A DNA stretch of 64,000 bases from Butyrivibrio sp. Its GTDB lineage: Bacteria; Bacillota; Clostridia; Lachnospirales; Lachnospiraceae. The notes below the pieces were generated by a model that worked only from the letters and a program-made list of their open reading frames with translations, searched no databases and was not told where the DNA came from. The stretch is from positions 192,281-256,280 of the forward strand of contig JAMPEU010000001.1 of the NCBI GenBank assembly GCA_023664865.1, given 5' to 3'. Positions 52,831 through 62,367 of the stretch are shown here, one piece after another (within the stretch, counting starts at the first letter, position 1; each line of letters begins with the position of its first letter). Both the position numbers and the translations under genes were made by a program.

Positions 52831-54216
52831 CTACTTAGGAAATATCCCTGTATAAAGCTGCGGCACTATCACACTGACAAAAATCATTATAAAGCATAAA
52901 AGCCACAATGCGCCTGCCATAACTTCTACAATCCATCTCTTTTTACTTAAAATACCGCCAAGCTGGTTATAACCTTCCGCTGCATAAATCATAAGCGCCG
53001 GAAGCGCAGGCATAAAATAACGTCCCTGAGCCTGATAATCACTGGCATATGAATTGTATGCACTAAGAATTACAGGCGTTATGGTACATACTGCGCAGCA
53101 AATATACAGCAGCAGATTTTCTTTTTTCAATCTTTTTTTCAGGCAGCCATACATAAATCCAGCCGCGGCTGCAAGAATTATTATCCCATAGCACACATAA
53201 TACTTAGCCGATACCCAAATGTCAAGTGCGCCGAAGCAGGCAAAAAAACTTTTCACACTATAACTTATCCACTCGGTTTCTGTAAGCATGTTCCAAAGTG
53301 TCTTGCCTTGGTTCGCCCATGTAGGACGGTTAGAGGGTTTAAGTTCATCTATGGCATGGAGTTCTCCGCAAATTTTCTGCGCATTAATTCCTAAGAAATC
53401 TCCATCATAGATTATCGCATTTCTAATAAAAAACCAGCCTGTCAGCGCAAGTACCGTAAGCACGATAATCAAACCATGTTTTATGGCATATTTCCGTTTA
53501 TTTTCAATAGCGCCATCATGAGTATCATAGCCGATATTATCACCAACATTGCCCCTAGCGCCGTCATCGTGCATAACAGTTCCAAAATAGTACAATATAC
53601 TGCACAATATCCATGCATAAGCATTATAATAGGTCAATGCGCATAAGCTGATGGCAAACCCGAGAAAAAGACAGCTTTTAATATCCCAGCGCCGCTCTTT
53701 TCCATAAAGCCAGCCAAGCAGAATGAGCATTGACGTAAAAACAGCAAAAACATCATTATTAAGATACGCCGCCAGAAATACAAGCTGCGGCAAAGTTCCG
53801 ATAAACACGCCGTACAACAGGCGGCTCTCAAATTTAGGAAAGAGCTTTTTGCCAATAATAAACCCCAGCCCCACGCAGCCTGTCGTTGCCAGCACATTGA
53901 CAAAACGCGACGCAATAATAAGCGCTGTCATGCTGTCGTTAAAAACTGAGACTATCGCCATTATGCCTGCTGCCAGCGCAGACGGCAGATAGGGCGTAAA
54001 AGCATAAGAAAAGCCCCAGAGTTCGTTAATAATTTCCTCATCATACCCTGCCGGAAGTCTGTGATGCTCGAATATATACCGCGCGACATCATATCGCATC
54101 ACTTCATCGGGAGCCTTAATTATCGGCAGAAAGCACGATAAGCTGAAATATATTAAAAATACGGCAAGAAGCACAAACCATTGTACTGCGCACTGCCATT
54201 TTTTACTATCGTTCAT
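52831..54216 (-). CDS. Multi-spanning membrane protein, GT-C/DUF2142-like
   Basis: It has 461 aa and about eleven to twelve membrane helices. After the first helix, LPIIKAPDEVMRYDVARYI places an acidic pair in the first extracytoplasmic loop, as in GT-C-fold glycosyltransferases and DUF2142 proteins. A long loop (about 290-330) follows. Such proteins add sugars from lipid carriers outside the membrane. No aromatic-sugar cluster is nearby to name a product. RBS GAGGA. Confidence 0.7.
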   Translation of the reverse strand: MNDSKKWQCAVQWFVLLAVFLIYFSLSCFLPIIKAPDEVMRYDVARYIFEHHRLPAGYDEEIINELWGFSYAFTPYLPSALAAGIMAIVSVFNDSMTALIIASRFVNVLATTGCVGLGFIIGKKLFPKFESRLLYGVFIGTLPQLVFLAAYLNNDVFAVFTSMLILLGWLYGKERRWDIKSCLFLGFAISLCALTYYNAYAWILCSILYYFGTVMHDDGARGNVGDNIGYDTHDGAIENKRKYAIKHGLIIVLTVLALTGWFFIRNAIIYDGDFLGINAQKICGELHAIDELKPSNRPTWANQGKTLWNMLTETEWISYSVKSFFACFGALDIWVSAKYYVCYGIIILAAAAGFMYGCLKKRLKKENLLLYICCAVCTITPVILSAYNSYASDYQAQGRYFMPALPALMIYAAEGYNQLGGILSKKRWIVEVMAGALWLLCFIMIFVSVIVPQLYTGIFPK

Positions 54217-54288
54217 TATGTTCCTCGCTTATATATGATTTCAATAATCAGAGTTCATGCTTACCGAACTCGTTATTTCCATTATACA

Positions 54289-56091
54289 TCACATTTTCCA
54301 AAACATAAACAAATTCCAGTACAAGATATCCGTAATTGTAACCGCAATCATAACAAGTGTAATTATATTATATAATTTGCGTAATTTGCCGGACTGCATC
54401 TTACATAATGCGACTATTCCATATATGACCACAGCAACCATCACAATCATAAGCGGTATAAACGCAGCGTTCGCCCATGTATAAGATGCTGCCGACGCAT
54501 AGCTTGACGCGCCGATAGCCATTATCATGACTAACAAAGCTGCCGCTATTTGCAATAACGCCGCCAATGTACTCCATCTGCCAAGCGGTATTGCCGTATC
54601 CTTTTTCTTGATTATGTAAACTACTTTTTTAATCAGTTTAATTATTATACTAATGGCAGAAAATATCAACGCTGCAATCCATAAGAAAAACGATGCGCTT
54701 TCTAATATAAACCGTCCAAGCGACACACGCACATAGTCTCCGTATGGGCAGCATACCTTATCGATACCGCCGCTTGTTCCTACCGCCCAAATACCGTACA
54801 AATCCGCCGCGTCCGTATATGAAAGGCTCAAAACCTTAAATGGTCCTTTCCTGCATGTCCTTGCAGAGGTGTATATGCCGTCTGGTTCACCCTGATTGCC
54901 GTCAAAATAATCCTTTGCAGAATACTCTCCGAAAATCAGCTCCATCATATCATAATTATAGACTTCTTCGTTGGCTTGATTAGTCATAACGACTACGCCT
55001 ATATTATCCTGCAAATCAAGCAGCAGGTACGACGAACAGCCCGCAGTGTTTCCACCGTGCCCGACCGTCTGCACTCCATACGCCGGCATCCAGAAACCGT
55101 GGCAGTTGGACGGCACTCCGCTATCCCCCAGATATGCAGTAGGCGTAAAAAGAGTCTGCCATGTTTCACTTTTTTCAAAAAGCGGAGAATTTTCATCTAA
55201 GAGCGCTTTTCCGAATTTCTCGAAATCTTCCAGTGTTGACGTACACATACCCGCCGGATACAAAGATATGTAATAGAAACAGTCGGGAATCAAATCGCCG
55301 TCTATCGTATAACATTGTAGTTCGCTGCGCTTCCGCGCCACTAAGCTATTATCACTTAAGTCCGCCGAGAGCGCGCTATCTTCCATTCCAAGCGGTTCGA
55401 AAATATTCTGATGCACATAGTCGTCAAACTCAATCCCACTAATCCGCTCAACGATATATGCCGCCAGCGCCACTCCCCAATTAGAATAGGCGGTTACGGT
55501 TCCCGGTTCATAAATCTGCTCAGGCATATGCGCTTTAAGCGCATCTTCCAATGGAAGGAGCGCATCATGCTCCTTTAAAAATAAGTCTGCGTATACTTCC
55601 TGATATCCTGCATTGTGATTCATAAGATTTGTCATGGTTACGGGAGTATCATAGTTAAGATTTGTAAGAAACTCTTCCGGCAGATATTCCTTAATATCCG
55701 CATCTAAATCAATTTTTCCCTGTTCCCAAAGCTGCATTACACTTACCCAAGTCAATAACTTTGAAGTCGAACCCCATTCCATCACTGTGTCTTTATCAAC
55801 TTTAAGTCCGGCTTCTTTATCCGCATATCCGAAATAATTAGTATATACGGTTTCATACCCACTAAATACGCTAACTTCCATTCCTGCGGTAGTATCTTCA
55901 TGCTCCACTACATATTTCTCAATTTCCATTCCCAAATCGCTATACGCTATGCCTGACGGAAAACTCTCTTCCGCTGCATATACCCGTGTCATAGACAGAT
56001 TTGGCATAGCCAGCCCCTGCATTAATACAATCGCTGCCGCCAATACAGATAACAGAGCTTTTCTTGCCATTTTCGCATATTTTACCTTCAT
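54289..56091 (-). CDS. Beta-lactamase-family serine hydrolase with C-terminal membrane helices
   Basis: It has 600 aa. ATG 56091 was chosen because AAAGGAG is 8 nt upstream. A signal-peptide-like hydrophobic segment (about 8-35) precedes the class C beta-lactamase/DD-peptidase fold. SxxK is STSK in MEWGSTSKLLTW, the Tyr motif is YSNWG, and HGG occurs in VGHGGNTAG in place of KTG. Three or four membrane helices make up the last 150 residues. Family members act as esterases, D-aminopeptidases or penicillin-binding-like enzymes; antibiotic hydrolysis need not follow. The upstream region has repeated GTTTCAT half-sites that look like an operator. Confidence 0.88.
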   Translation of the reverse strand: MKVKYAKMARKALLSVLAAAIVLMQGLAMPNLSMTRVYAAEESFPSGIAYSDLGMEIEKYVVEHEDTTAGMEVSVFSGYETVYTNYFGYADKEAGLKVDKDTVMEWGSTSKLLTWVSVMQLWEQGKIDLDADIKEYLPEEFLTNLNYDTPVTMTNLMNHNAGYQEVYADLFLKEHDALLPLEDALKAHMPEQIYEPGTVTAYSNWGVALAAYIVERISGIEFDDYVHQNIFEPLGMEDSALSADLSDNSLVARKRSELQCYTIDGDLIPDCFYYISLYPAGMCTSTLEDFEKFGKALLDENSPLFEKSETWQTLFTPTAYLGDSGVPSNCHGFWMPAYGVQTVGHGGNTAGCSSYLLLDLQDNIGVVVMTNQANEEVYNYDMMELIFGEYSAKDYFDGNQGEPDGIYTSARTCRKGPFKVLSLSYTDAADLYGIWAVGTSGGIDKVCCPYGDYVRVSLGRFILESASFFLWIAALIFSAISIIIKLIKKVVYIIKKKDTAIPLGRWSTLAALLQIAAALLVMIMAIGASSYASAASYTWANAAFIPLMIVMVAVVIYGIVALCKMQSGKLRKLYNIITLVMIAVTITDILYWNLFMFWKM

Positions 56092-56102
56092 GTAATTTCT
56101 CC

Positions 56103-56166
56103 TTTCAATGAAACGTCCAGTTTCATATTGCATATCTTTATATATATGAACGGTGTTTCATTGAAA
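56103..56166. promoter_or_regulatory. Operator-like GTTTCAT repeats upstream of the serine hydrolase
   Basis: TTTCAATGAAAC (56103-56114) is repeated in inverted form as GTTTCATTGAAA (56155-56166). A further GTTTCAT at 56120-56126 forms a close palindrome ATGAAAC-N5-GTTTCAT. They flank an AT-rich stretch (TATATATA). The pattern suits a dimeric repressor of the TetR type. Confidence 0.55.
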
Positions 56167-56195
56167 TAATCTTCAAAATATTCTTTAAAATGTTC

Positions 56196-57542
56196 TTAGC
56201 TTTCCTTTTCCTTCTTCCATTTCCCCTGAAAATAACGCAGCATATTAAACGTACCCGCGGCAAACCATGTAAGCGCAGTGGCAAGCCAGACTCCCCAGAC
56301 GCCAATCATCGGAATCAGCGTAAGCGGCTTAGCGAAACAGATTCTTCCGAGCATTTCCACAATCCCGTTGGCAAAAGCAAACACGGCGTCGCCCGCTCCG
56401 TTCAAAAGCCCCCTCGTCACATAGATAGAGCCTAAGAATAAGTAAAACCAACTGGTAATTTTAAGCGCATGCGCGCCAAAAGCAATAACATCCTCTTCAC
56501 TGACAAAAAGCTTCATGATAAACTCTCCGCCAAACTGAAACAGCGGTATCATTACCAGCGAAAATACCGCCATAATCGTTAAACCTTTACGGTATCCCTG
56601 ACGAACCCTGTCAATCTTGCCCGCGCCGATATTCTGCCCCGTATATGTTGACATCGCCATGCCAAGCGAGTTATACGGCTGCTGCACTAACTGTTCGATT
56701 CTGCTGGTCGCCGTAAACGCCGCAACTACGACGGAGCCAAAAGTATTGACGACGCTCTGCAGCGCCACACATGAGATTGCAATCAGCGAAGTCTGAAACG
56801 CAAGCGGAACGCCCATTCTCGTACACTGCCAGATAATGTCCAAATCCGGCTTGCGCAGGTCTTTTTCAATTTTAAAAAACGGGTTTTTCCAAAATGCGAA
56901 TAAAAGGCTGCCCATTCCTGAAAGGAACTGAGATATAATAGTCGCTATTCCTGCGCCGGCTATCCCCCACTTAAATGTTTTTACAAATAAAAGGTCAAGA
57001 AAAATATTTAAAATACTTGACATTATCAGAAAATAAAGCGGCGTCTTAGAATCCCCTACTGCACGCAGAATCGCGGAAATACAGTTATATAACGCCACGG
57101 CTAAGACTCCCGCGCACATAATGCGCATATACATCACAGCATCGTCTAAAATATTGTCCGGAGTATGTAAGAGCATAAGCACAGGACGCGAAAGCAAAAC
57201 TCCCAGGCTGCCCATAATCGTACCGACCACAAGCATAATATATGCGGCATTGGCAATCGCCTTTTTTACATAATCATGGTTTCCCGCTCCAAAGTGCTGC
57301 GAAATAACTACGCCTGTTCCGTTGGACATTCCGCCGCACAAAGAAAAGAAGAGGAAATTAAGCGAGCTGGTAGCCCCTACCGCCGCCAGCGCGTCCGCCC
57401 CTACAACCTGCCCGACAATTATGGAATCCACCATATTGTAGAGCTGCTGAAAAATATTTCCTACTACCATAGGAAGCATGAAAGTGAGAAGCAGCCCTGT
57501 CGGATTTCCCACTGTCATGTCTTTTACATACGTTTTTTTCAT
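56196..57542 (-). CDS. MATE-family efflux protein (MepA/NorM-like)
   Basis: It has 448 aa and twelve helices. The start is MKKTYVKDMTVGNPTGLLLTFMLPMVVGNIFQQLYNMVDSIIVGQVVG, the typical N-terminus of the clostridial MATE group. VGATSSLNFLFFSLCGGMSNG and QPYNSLGMAMSTYTGQNIGAG match the two conserved blocks. It should extrude cationic compounds with Na+ or H+. It is only about 30% alike by eye to the MATE at 45637, so this is not a recent duplication. A palindrome at 57594 may regulate it. Confidence 0.94.
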   Translation of the reverse strand: MKKTYVKDMTVGNPTGLLLTFMLPMVVGNIFQQLYNMVDSIIVGQVVGADALAAVGATSSLNFLFFSLCGGMSNGTGVVISQHFGAGNHDYVKKAIANAAYIMLVVGTIMGSLGVLLSRPVLMLLHTPDNILDDAVMYMRIMCAGVLAVALYNCISAILRAVGDSKTPLYFLIMSSILNIFLDLLFVKTFKWGIAGAGIATIISQFLSGMGSLLFAFWKNPFFKIEKDLRKPDLDIIWQCTRMGVPLAFQTSLIAISCVALQSVVNTFGSVVVAAFTATSRIEQLVQQPYNSLGMAMSTYTGQNIGAGKIDRVRQGYRKGLTIMAVFSLVMIPLFQFGGEFIMKLFVSEEDVIAFGAHALKITSWFYLFLGSIYVTRGLLNGAGDAVFAFANGIVEMLGRICFAKPLTLIPMIGVWGVWLATALTWFAAGTFNMLRYFQGKWKKEKES

Positions 57543-57593
57543 AATATAATACGCCTCTTTTTACTTATAAACCTACGCTATGCGTAAATTTAC

Positions 57594-57603
57594 ATACTAG
57601 TAT
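57594..57603. promoter_or_regulatory. Palindrome upstream of the second MATE gene
   Basis: ATACTAGTAT is a perfect 10-bp palindrome flanked by ACAT and ATGT, 51 bp before the MATE start. It could be a binding site of a MarR- or PadR-like regulator, but no regulator gene is adjacent. Confidence 0.35.
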
Positions 57604-57677
57604 ATGTTTTTTATATCACACTAGCAAGAGAGTATCTATAATAAATCTTTTTAAATATTGTCAAATTCTCTTTTTCC

Positions 57678-60600
57678 TCAATTGTCCGCCTTATCGTGAA
57701 TTTCGCTGTGCAATTCCTGAAGCGGCTTAACCTTGCTGCCTTCATGGGTTCTTAAGTAATGGATTCCCTCGGCAGTTACCTTAGCTGCCGCGACCGTCGT
57801 GATATAAGGCGTTTTTGCCTTAATCGCCGCTTTTCTTAAGTAACTGTCGTCATGAATGCTGTCTTTTCCTATCGGAGAATTAATGATAAGGGCAAAATCG
57901 CCATTGGTAATCATATCTCCGACATTAGGCCTTCCTTCATAAAGTTTCTTCGCCTTCTTAGCCGGAATGCCCGCTGCGGTTATAAGGTTATAAGTCCCTT
58001 CCGTCGCCACGATTTCAAAGCCGTCTTTAGCAAGGCTGCCTGCGACTTCCACTACTTCGTCCTTATCCTTTTTATTTACGGAAATCAATACGGTTCCTTC
58101 AAGCGGCAGTTTTGACTGCACTGCCTCCTGCGCCTTGAAAAACGCCTCGCCGTAAGAGCGTGACAGTCCAAGCACTTCTCCTGTAGAACGCATTTCCGGT
58201 CCTAAGATAGGGTCTACTTCCGGGAACATATTGAAGGGGAACACCGCCTCCTTCACGCCATAATATGGAATGTCTTTTTCCTTTAAATCCGGAACAGGTG
58301 AAGGGCGGCCTGTAATCTCAGAAGTAATAATGTCCGTGGCAAGCGGTACCATACGGATATTGCATACTTTCGATACCAGCGGCACAGTTCTTGACGCCCT
58401 CGGATTAGCTTCCAGCACGAAAACCTTGCCGTTTTCAATCGCATACTGCATGTTCATGAGTCCTTTAACATGCATCTCTTCTGCGATTTTTCTCGTATAT
58501 TCTTTAATCGTCTCTACATTTTCCGGCTGGATATGCACGGATGGGATGATGCAGGCAGAGTCTCCCGAATGGATTCCGGCAAGCTCGATATGCTCCATAA
58601 CCGCGGGTACAAAAGCATGTGTACCGTCGCTGATTGCGTCCGCCTCACACTCTAGGGCATGGTTTAAGAAACGGTCAATCAGGATAGGGCGGTCAGGCGT
58701 CACGCCGACTGCGGCTTCCATGTATTCGGTCATGCTCTCATCATCATAAACCACTTCCATGCCCCTTCCGCCAAGCACATAAGAAGGGCGCACCATCACA
58801 GGATAGCCGATTTCTTTAGCTATGGAAAGCGCTTCTGCCACCGTGGTCGCCATACCAGACTCTGGCATCGGAATCCCCAGCTTGTCCATCATAGCGCGGA
58901 ATTGGTCTCTGTCCTCCGCTAAATCAATTACAGCAGGGGACGTACCCAAAATCTTAACTCCGTTCTTCTCCAATTCCGACGCTAAATTTAACGGCGTCTG
59001 CCCGCCAAACTGCGCAATCACGCCTAGCGGCTTTTCTTTTCTGTAAATGCTCAACACGTCTTCCAGCGTGAGCGGTTCAAAATATAATTTATCGGACGTA
59101 TCATAATCCGTAGAGACCGTCTCTGGATTGCAGTTGACGATAATGCTCTCAAAGCCAAGCTGCCGCAACGCTATCGCAGCATGGACGCAGCAATAGTCAA
59201 ACTCGATTCCCTGACCGATTCTGTTCGGACCCCCGCCCAAAATCATAATCTTCGGTTTGTCCTCATTTACAGGATTTTTATCTGGCGCATTATAGGTGGA
59301 ATAATAGTAGGCGCTGTCCTTAGTCCCGCTTACATGAACGCCTTCCCAAGCCTCTTCTACGCCTAACTCTATGCGGCGGTTACGGACAACATCTTCCGAA
59401 ATTTCCAGAAGCATGCTTAAATATTTATCTGAAAATCCGTCTTTCTTCGCCGTAATCAGCATTTCGTCCGGCATAAGTGCGCCTTTATATTTTAAAATTG
59501 CCTCTTCTTCTTCCACCAGTTCTTTCATCTGTTCAATGAAATATGCCTTAACTTTGGTGATTTCAAATATCTCGTCTACCGTCGCTCCCTTACGCAGCGC
59601 CTCATACATGAGAAAATGGCGTTCGCTGGACGGAGTTATCAGACGTTTCAACAGCTCTTCTTTGGATAAGGAATCAAAATCTTTGACATGCCCTAAGCCA
59701 TATCTGCCTGTCTCCAATGAGCGGATGGCTTTCTGAAAAGCTTCCTTGTAGGTCTTGCCGATGCTCATAACCTCGCCTACCGCACGCATCTGCGTCCCCA
59801 ACTTATCTTCCACGCCCTTAAACTTCTCAAAAGCCCAGCGTGCAAACTTGATGACCACATAGTCGCCGTCAGGCACATATTTATCCAAAGTCCCATATTT
59901 GCCGCAGGGGATATCTTTTAGAGTAAGTCCTGCCGCCAGCATGGACGATATCAGCGCAATCGGAAATCCGGTTGCCTTAGAAGCTAACGCCGATGAACGC
60001 GAGGTACGTGGATTAATCTCAATAACAATAACGCGGTCTGTCACAGGATCATGCGCAAACTGCACATTGGTTCCGCCGATAACCTGAACCGCTTCCACAA
60101 TCTTGTATGCCTGTTCCTGCAGCCTCTTCTGGCACTCCGCAGAAATCGTAAGCATAGGCGCTGAACAGAAAGAATCGCCCGTATGCACGCCAAGCGGATC
60201 TATATTCTCAATAAAGCAAACCGTAATAATGTTATTATCCGCATCACGTACTACCTCAAGTTCCAACTCTTCCCATCCCAAAACGGATTCCTCTACTAAA
60301 ACCTGTCCTACCAGACTTGCCTGAAGTCCTCTGGCACAGACCACCTGCAATTCTTCCCTATTATAGACAAGTCCGCCGCCTGCCCCGCCCATAGTGTAGG
60401 CAGGGCGCAGAACTACCGGATATCCGAGTTCCTCCGCAATGCCAAGCGCCTCGTCCACAGAATATGCGACTTCGCTGCGTGCCATCTCGATACCGAGTTT
60501 AGTCATGGTCTTTTTAAATTCAATGCGGTCTTCTCCTCTTTCAATAGCGTCTACCTGAACGCCGATAACCTTCACGTTATATTTATCCAAAATACCCGCT

Positions 60601-60911
60601 TTATTTAATTCTGCACATAAATTAAGCCCTGACTGTCCTCCCAAATTCGGAAGCAGTGCGTCGGGGCGTTCTTTTGCAATAATCTGTTCTAATCTTTCTA
60701 CGTTAAGGGGTTCAATATAGGTCACATCCGCTGTCTCCGGATCTGTCATGATGGTTGCGGGGTTAGAATTGACTAATACAATTTCATATCCTAATTTCCG
60801 CAGCGCTTTACACGCCTGAGTCCCCGAATAGTCAAATTCACACGCCTGACCTATAATAATCGGACCTGAACCTATAATTAGCACCTTATGAATATCTGTT
60901 CTACGCGGCAT
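57678..60911 (-). CDS. carB: Carbamoyl-phosphate synthase large subunit
   Basis: It has 1077 aa, the normal length. Two homologous synthetase halves with ATP-grasp domains are visible: GSGPIIIGQACEFDYSGTQA near the start and GGGPNRIGQGIEFDYCC in the second half. The C-terminal allosteric MGS-like domain has ATEGTYNLI. With CarA (not in the window) it makes carbamoyl phosphate from bicarbonate, glutamine-derived ammonia and ATP for arginine and pyrimidine synthesis. RBS AGGAGG. Expressed alone here, which is unusual since carA normally precedes carB; the carA must be elsewhere. Confidence 0.97.
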   Translation of the reverse strand: MPRRTDIHKVLIIGSGPIIIGQACEFDYSGTQACKALRKLGYEIVLVNSNPATIMTDPETADVTYIEPLNVERLEQIIAKERPDALLPNLGGQSGLNLCAELNKAGILDKYNVKVIGVQVDAIERGEDRIEFKKTMTKLGIEMARSEVAYSVDEALGIAEELGYPVVLRPAYTMGGAGGGLVYNREELQVVCARGLQASLVGQVLVEESVLGWEELELEVVRDADNNIITVCFIENIDPLGVHTGDSFCSAPMLTISAECQKRLQEQAYKIVEAVQVIGGTNVQFAHDPVTDRVIVIEINPRTSRSSALASKATGFPIALISSMLAAGLTLKDIPCGKYGTLDKYVPDGDYVVIKFARWAFEKFKGVEDKLGTQMRAVGEVMSIGKTYKEAFQKAIRSLETGRYGLGHVKDFDSLSKEELLKRLITPSSERHFLMYEALRKGATVDEIFEITKVKAYFIEQMKELVEEEEAILKYKGALMPDEMLITAKKDGFSDKYLSMLLEISEDVVRNRRIELGVEEAWEGVHVSGTKDSAYYYSTYNAPDKNPVNEDKPKIMILGGGPNRIGQGIEFDYCCVHAAIALRQLGFESIIVNCNPETVSTDYDTSDKLYFEPLTLEDVLSIYRKEKPLGVIAQFGGQTPLNLASELEKNGVKILGTSPAVIDLAEDRDQFRAMMDKLGIPMPESGMATTVAEALSIAKEIGYPVMVRPSYVLGGRGMEVVYDDESMTEYMEAAVGVTPDRPILIDRFLNHALECEADAISDGTHAFVPAVMEHIELAGIHSGDSACIIPSVHIQPENVETIKEYTRKIAEEMHVKGLMNMQYAIENGKVFVLEANPRASRTVPLVSKVCNIRMVPLATDIITSEITGRPSPVPDLKEKDIPYYGVKEAVFPFNMFPEVDPILGPEMRSTGEVLGLSRSYGEAFFKAQEAVQSKLPLEGTVLISVNKKDKDEVVEVAGSLAKDGFEIVATEGTYNLITAAGIPAKKAKKLYEGRPNVGDMITNGDFALIINSPIGKDSIHDDSYLRKAAIKAKTPYITTVAAAKVTAEGIHYLRTHEGSKVKPLQELHSEIHDKADN

Positions 60912-60945
60912 AAATGTCCTCCTGTATATTTTTCATCTTCATAAT

Positions 60946-60975
60946 ATTTTATCATTGGATATGCCGCGCTGTCAA
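60946..60975 (-). promoter_or_regulatory. Promoter of carB
   Basis: On the minus strand TTGACA (60975-60970) and TAAAAT (60951-60946) have an 18-bp spacer; the carB ATG is about 35 bp downstream. No PyrR-type attenuator was seen. Confidence 0.65.
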
Positions 60976-61003
60976 TTTGATTTGAAGTACCCTAATCCGT
61001 ACC

Positions 61004-61999
61004 CTAATCTGTCCAATACAAATTAATCTTTTCCTTAGCTTCATTTTCTTTCAAAGCATACTGCTGAATAAGCTGCTCACATGCTGCCGCTTTGGAAGCT
61101 CCAAGATTTCTGACAGTTTTTATCAACTTTTCTATGCCAGCTGCCATGCCAGCAGCTATGCCTTCCAACCTTCCAGTTTCTATACCCTCAGACCTTCCAG
61201 CTGCCATGCCAGCCTCATATCCCTCAAGTCTCATATCTTCAAACGCTTTGCACATATTGTACCTCTCCTCTCCATCTTCTATTCTTTTAAACTTCTCCGA
61301 TATCCTTACATTCGCTACAACTTCAAGCATATCTTTTGTTTCACTATCTATATTGCTGTATGCTTCTTTGTTCTCTTCCATGACTTTCTTAAGCATCTCC
61401 TTATCCTTTGAATACCTGACTGTTTCAAACACCTGCCGCAGTCCTGTACGGTATTCATTAAAAGTATCATGCTCCTGACAGTCGTACAGGTTCAGTTTGT
61501 AGTTTGTCACATACTCTTTAAATTCATCATCAATATCAAGAAGGTCATACAGGCATCTTGCTCCGTTCCACTTATACTTATCTCCGAAGTATACCACAAG
61601 CGTAATAATGGGCGCAAACTTCTCGTCCTTCTTTATTCCTGACAAATACTCGTCCTTGCTTTGTAAGTCTCCCGTTGCTGCATGTAACCTTTTCTTCTGC
61701 TTCCACTGTTTACGGTATCCAACGCTCTCCGAAAGCATGTTCCTTAACACCATCTGGTAATCAACATAGTTCTGGTTCTCCACCACAAGAATATGCAGTT
61801 TCCTGCCTTTCCATATACGCGCCTTGTCCACAACCGTCTTAATGTTTCTACTTCCCGTGCTTACAATCTGCGAGTCCTCCGGCTCCAGCTCTTCCGGATT
61901 TACAACCTGTGTTCCTTTGAATAATGCTCCGTTTATCTGGTCTGCAAACCTTGTATTGTCGTCCAGATAATCAAACTGATAATCGTCTTTTCTCCCCAT
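61004..61999 (-). CDS. Rpn-family PD-(D/E)XK nuclease-like protein
   Basis: It has 331 aa. The layout matches the Rpn/transposase-31 superfamily: MGRKDDYQFDYL start, RIWKGRKLHILVVENQNYVD with the catalytic Glu-x-Gln, QMVLRNM and FAPIITLVVYFGDKYKWNG. The C-terminal third has a short repeat region (GYEAGMAAGRSEGIETGRLEG), seen in many family members as EG-rich coiled sequence. Although often named transposase, no terminal inverted repeats or target duplications are visible. It is the second Rpn-like gene in the window and clearly divergent from the one next to addB. RBS GGGAGGA. Confidence 0.85.
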   Translation of the reverse strand: MGRKDDYQFDYLDDNTRFADQINGALFKGTQVVNPEELEPEDSQIVSTGSRNIKTVVDKARIWKGRKLHILVVENQNYVDYQMVLRNMLSESVGYRKQWKQKKRLHAATGDLQSKDEYLSGIKKDEKFAPIITLVVYFGDKYKWNGARCLYDLLDIDDEFKEYVTNYKLNLYDCQEHDTFNEYRTGLRQVFETVRYSKDKEMLKKVMEENKEAYSNIDSETKDMLEVVANVRISEKFKRIEDGEERYNMCKAFEDMRLEGYEAGMAAGRSEGIETGRLEGIAAGMAAGIEKLIKTVRNLGASKAAACEQLIQQYALKENEAKEKINLYWTD

Positions 62000-62099
62000 C
62001 AGTTATCCTCCCTTATTTTATTTGCCATATAAGGGATTCAGATTCCATGACGTGAAAAAAGATTTTCCAGAATTTAAGATTCCCAGATATGTTTTATTA

Positions 62100-62129
62100 A
62101 TCATAACATAGTTGTTGTAATTCTGTAAA
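62100..62129 (-). promoter_or_regulatory. Promoter of the second rpn-like gene
   Basis: On the minus strand TTTACA (62129-62124) and TATGAT (62105-62100) have an 18-bp spacer. The 368-bp gap 62000-62367 holds this promoter and the flagellin 3' hairpin; the rest is AT-rich without a credible gene. Confidence 0.55.
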
Positions 62130-62248
62130 GTAAATTTTTAAATTTATTTATCCCTAATTCTGACTTGAGCTTCTAAATTGAAATTTCAAGTTCTTTCTGA
62201 CTTTCTTGTACTTTCTGGCACGATAGAAAAAATTATTGACGGAGACAC

Positions 62249-62290
62249 CGGGAAACAGCCGTACTTCCCGAAGAAAGTACGGCTGTCCCG
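62249..62290 (-). terminator. Hairpin downstream of the flagellin gene
   Basis: ACAGCCGTACTT (62255-62266) pairs with AAGTACGGCTGT (62275-62286), extended by CGGG/CCCG. On the minus strand a T run follows only after about 17 nt, so it is a fair terminator or an mRNA-stabilising 3' structure. Confidence 0.7.
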
Positions 62291-62367
62291 TGGTAATTAC
62301 AACACTTTGCAAATTTATGATATATTCCGCTAACTTACTTAACCAGAGTGGGCTGCGGAATAGCTCA

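Noticed and set aside
61004-61999. Insertion sequence, as the transposase-like name of the family suggests
   Set aside because: No terminal inverted repeats, no target duplication and a normal promoter; better described as an Rpn-type nuclease gene.
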